From: Gemmatimonadota bacterium
GTDB lineage: Bacteria; Gemmatimonadota; Gemmatimonadetes; Gemmatimonadales; Gemmatimonadaceae
Length of the DNA: 44,474 nucleotides
Direction: 5' to 3'
Assembly (NCBI GenBank): GCA_016871855.1
Contig: VHBQ01000018.1
Coordinates: 1-44,474, forward strand
Shown here in pieces: positions 43,301-44,474 of this stretch (position 1 is the first letter of the stretch; each line of letters opens with the position of its first letter). Under the pieces are notes generated by a model. The model was given only the letters and a program-made list of their open reading frames with translations, was not told where the DNA came from and made no database searches. The translations under genes and the position numbers were made by a program.

Positions 43301-43620
43301 ACCTGCGACACGCCCTCGAGGGAGACCGAGGTGATCTTCTTGACGTCCTGCACCGGGTTAAACGCTTCCTCGAGCCGGCGCGAGACTTCTCGCTCCATCG
43401 TGCCGGCGCTGGCGCCGGGGTAGACCGTCTGCACTGCGACGATCGGGAAGTCGACCTCGGGGAACTGGTCGATGGGCAGGCGCCGGTAGCTGAAGAAGCC
43501 CAGCACGATCAGCGCCAGCATCACCATCGAGGTGAAGACAGGGCGCCGGATGGCGAGGGCGCTGAGACCGCCGCCCGCTTGATCCGAGGCTCGGCGGCCT
43601 CGGGCGCTTCGGGATTGCAT
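40375..43620 (-). CDS. RND efflux permease (HAE family)
   Basis: A 1,081-residue inner-membrane proton antiporter of the resistance-nodulation-division family. Twelve helices flank two large periplasmic domains. Proton-relay aspartates appear in GILIDDAIVVIEN (helix 4), and family motifs include VYPGASAGTMEREVSR in the N-terminal porter domain and GLVTKNAILLVDNANERR in helix 10-11. Length fits. It pairs with the adaptor gene one base upstream; no outer-membrane TolC-like gene is in the window. Substrate cannot be inferred, though the overall type is drug or solvent (HAE-1) rather than heavy-metal. The C-terminus is a charged cytoplasmic tail. Confidence 0.95.
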   Translation of the reverse strand: MQSRSARGRRASDQAGGGLSALAIRRPVFTSMVMLALIVLGFFSYRRLPIDQFPEVDFPIVAVQTVYPGASAGTMEREVSRRLEEAFNPVQDVKKITSVSLEGVSQVIVEFQLGRDVDAAAQDLRSKIDAIRRELPEGVEQPLVQKFDFGAMPIISIALSNPDMPMARLTALADETIRRRLESVGGVGEVRISGGLKREVRVYLQPARMEALGITVPQVSMALRMQNLDVPAGRVQRGASEQLVRVSGRIKETRQFADLIVATRNGQTIRLGDLARIEDGTEEERSLALVDAERAIGIDLIKSSGSNTVEVADGINAQVERLRRDLPAGTELRVVRDNSVLIRNSVADVLDELFLGALLTVIIVMLFLNDWKATAITSLSLPVSVISAFIIMQALGFTVNVLTLMALSLSIGILIDDAIVVIENIVRHREMKQDHFTAAGQGTREIILAVMATTFSIVAVFVPVAFMGGIIGRFFYAFGLTVAWAVLISLFVSFTLTPMLSAWWGVDPHVHGAQTGNVVTRTIARFNVWFDRMAHRYRGVIEWALMHRWQTIGIATLSLIAAFALTPLIGGEFSPQSDESEFTVTFETPEGSSLSQTRAKAAQIVATLRGMEGVAYTYTTIGAGATGTVRNGEIYVKLVKPHERPRSANEMMMDARATLGQLYGVRSFVLAQSGPGGAQAPLQVELRGPDIEELQRISSRLRTAVAAIPGVVDVKSSLGDPKPELRIEVDRDAANQLGLDIGAISATLRPLFAGEVATRWEDPSGEERDVRVQVAPELRRSINDVKAMPVPTAHGGPNGVTYARLGDVASVTMATAPAQIDRSRLARVVIISGSTAPSITLSEASAAIEAEAAKLNLPPGYSISLGGETEMFVETLGYVGETLTLAIILIFLILASQFESFTQPVAIMLSLPLSLVGVLLALLLAGSTLNIMSMIGVIMLMGLVTKNAILLVDNANERRRAGAHRFTALVEAGAVRLRPIMMTTLAMIAGMTPIALALGEGGEFRAPMAHAVIGGLITSTMLTLVVIPVAYTYVDDVGAWFKRRFVSEEREMEITAEQQASGLRHTTTGEYETPEEQPPAR

Positions 43621-43621
43621 C

Positions 43622-44474
43622 CTACTTCTCCTTCGCCGTCGACACCTTGGTGCCGTCGGCCAACTCGACGCCCGCGCTCACGACGACGCGCTCGCCGGCC
43701 TTGAGTCCACTGGTGAGGGTCACGATGCCCGCGTCGTCGTCGCGCGCGCCGGTGACCACGGGGCGGCGGCGCGCCACGCCGCCGTCAATCACGAGCACGA
43801 ACGGCGCGCCGGCGTCGCCGCGCACTGCGGCCACCGGCACGGCGATCGCCCTCGTCGACGCCGCCACCCGGATGCGCCCGTGTGCGAACTGGCCGGCGAC
43901 CACCTTGCCGTCGCCGTTGGGGAGGCGCACGTACACGCCCACCTGCCGTGTCGCCGCGTTGGCCATGGGGTCGACGCGCGCGACCGTGCCACGGAACTCG
44001 CGGTCCGGCGCGGCGTCGATCGTGAGCACAACGGGCTGACCAACGCGCACCCGCGCGGCATCCACGGCGCCCACCTGGCCCTTGAGCTCGAGCGTGCGCG
44101 GATCCACCACCGTGAAGACGGGGTCATCACCGCGGATGGACTCGCCGGCCTCCGCCACGCGCTCGCTCACCCAACCGTCGAACGGCGCGCGCAGCAGCGT
44201 GCGCTCCGCGGCCTCGCTGGCGCCAGCCAGCCCAGCCTTGGCGGCGGCGAGTTGGGCGACGGCGGCGTCATACCCGGCCTGCGCGGCCTTCAGGTCGACG
44301 GCGGCCATCGCGCCGGCGGCAAAGAGCTTCTTCGCGCCATCGAGCCGCTGCTGGGCGACGGCGAGCCCGGCATCGGCGGCGGCGACGCCGGCCCTGGCGC
44401 TTTCGGCGCCGCTGGTCACGCCCTGTGCCTCGACGCGGGCGAGCACCTGGCCCTTGGTCACGTGGGCGCCGCGG
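43622..44474 (-). CDS. RND periplasmic adaptor (N-terminus beyond window edge)
   Basis: About 283 residues of a membrane-fusion protein; the true start lies beyond the right edge, since the frame stays open to 44473 with lipoyl-domain sequence (GAHVTKGQVLARVEAQ). Visible domains are half of the biotinyl-lipoyl domain, a short alpha hairpin (about 20-75 of the visible part), LLRAPFDGWVSERVAEAGE, a beta-barrel domain and the membrane-proximal domain ending in GERVVVSAGVELADGTKV. It links the permease one base downstream to an outer-membrane channel. Confidence 0.92.
   Translation of the reverse strand, partial: RGAHVTKGQVLARVEAQGVTSGAESARAGVAAADAGLAVAQQRLDGAKKLFAAGAMAAVDLKAAQAGYDAAVAQLAAAKAGLAGASEAAERTLLRAPFDGWVSERVAEAGESIRGDDPVFTVVDPRTLELKGQVGAVDAARVRVGQPVVLTIDAAPDREFRGTVARVDPMANAATRQVGVYVRLPNGDGKVVAGQFAHGRIRVAASTRAIAVPVAAVRGDAGAPFVLVIDGGVARRRPVVTGARDDDAGIVTLTSGLKAGERVVVSAGVELADGTKVSTAKEK

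Noticed and set aside
40375..43620. Heavy-metal (CzcA-type) RND permease
   Set aside because: The helix 4 and porter motifs fit the HAE/multidrug type better, and no metal-linked genes other than a HupE-like protein are nearby.

Overview
The window is a GC-rich stretch of bacterial chromosome. Gene content points to Gemmatimonadota: a DUF5916 outer-membrane protein, a class II photolyase, a BstA-type bacillithiol transferase, a bacteriohemerythrin, many GTG/TTG starts, and lipoproteins with Ig-like domains. That assignment is inferred from family content; no rRNA or ribosomal protein marker is present. I see no prophage, insertion sequence or CRISPR array.

Layout. 1-3583 (minus): a membrane-microdomain-like operon, SPFH protein, small membrane protein, ribbon-helix-helix regulator, second small membrane protein and a membrane-anchored alpha/beta hydrolase cut by the left edge, behind a clear sigma70-type promoter containing two small palindromes. 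3706-5310: GT39-type glycosyltransferase. 5462-8916: DMSO-reductase-family molybdoenzyme, with its iron-sulfur and membrane-anchor subunits fused in one gene. 8878-10513: YdeI-like and DUF72 proteins around a minisatellite. 10517-13906: a large Ig-like lipoprotein gene broken by one in-frame TAG. 14191-18136: SURF1, two overlapping EamA transporters and MgtE. 18297-20849: a DUF5916 gene, also broken by one in-frame TAG. 21017-23356: a candidate structured RNA with a terminator, then a dehydrogenase and a cysteine-desulfurase-like enzyme. 23543-30155: DUF4015 protein, lipoprotein plus DUF2203, RNase Z, threonine dehydratase-like enzyme and class II photolyase. 30377-34121: tRNA-Ala(CGC) and tRNA-Gln(CUG) bracket a class III nucleotidyl cyclase, BstA and a class V aminotransferase. 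34230-40305: FmdB zinc ribbon, hemerythrin, PAP2-like protein, prolyl oligopeptidase, metallophosphoesterase, DUF6702 and HupE. 40375-44474: RND efflux permease and its adaptor, cut by the right edge.

The most unusual feature is a set of simple-unit intergenic repeats. Several families with unrelated unit sequences (7-bp, 11-bp, 26-bp and longer) share one layout, two arms head to head that can form very long hairpins. Some copies reach into gene starts or stops. The other leads are the two amber codons, both in the same seven-base context TAGATCA, and a compact structured RNA followed by an intrinsic terminator upstream of an operon.
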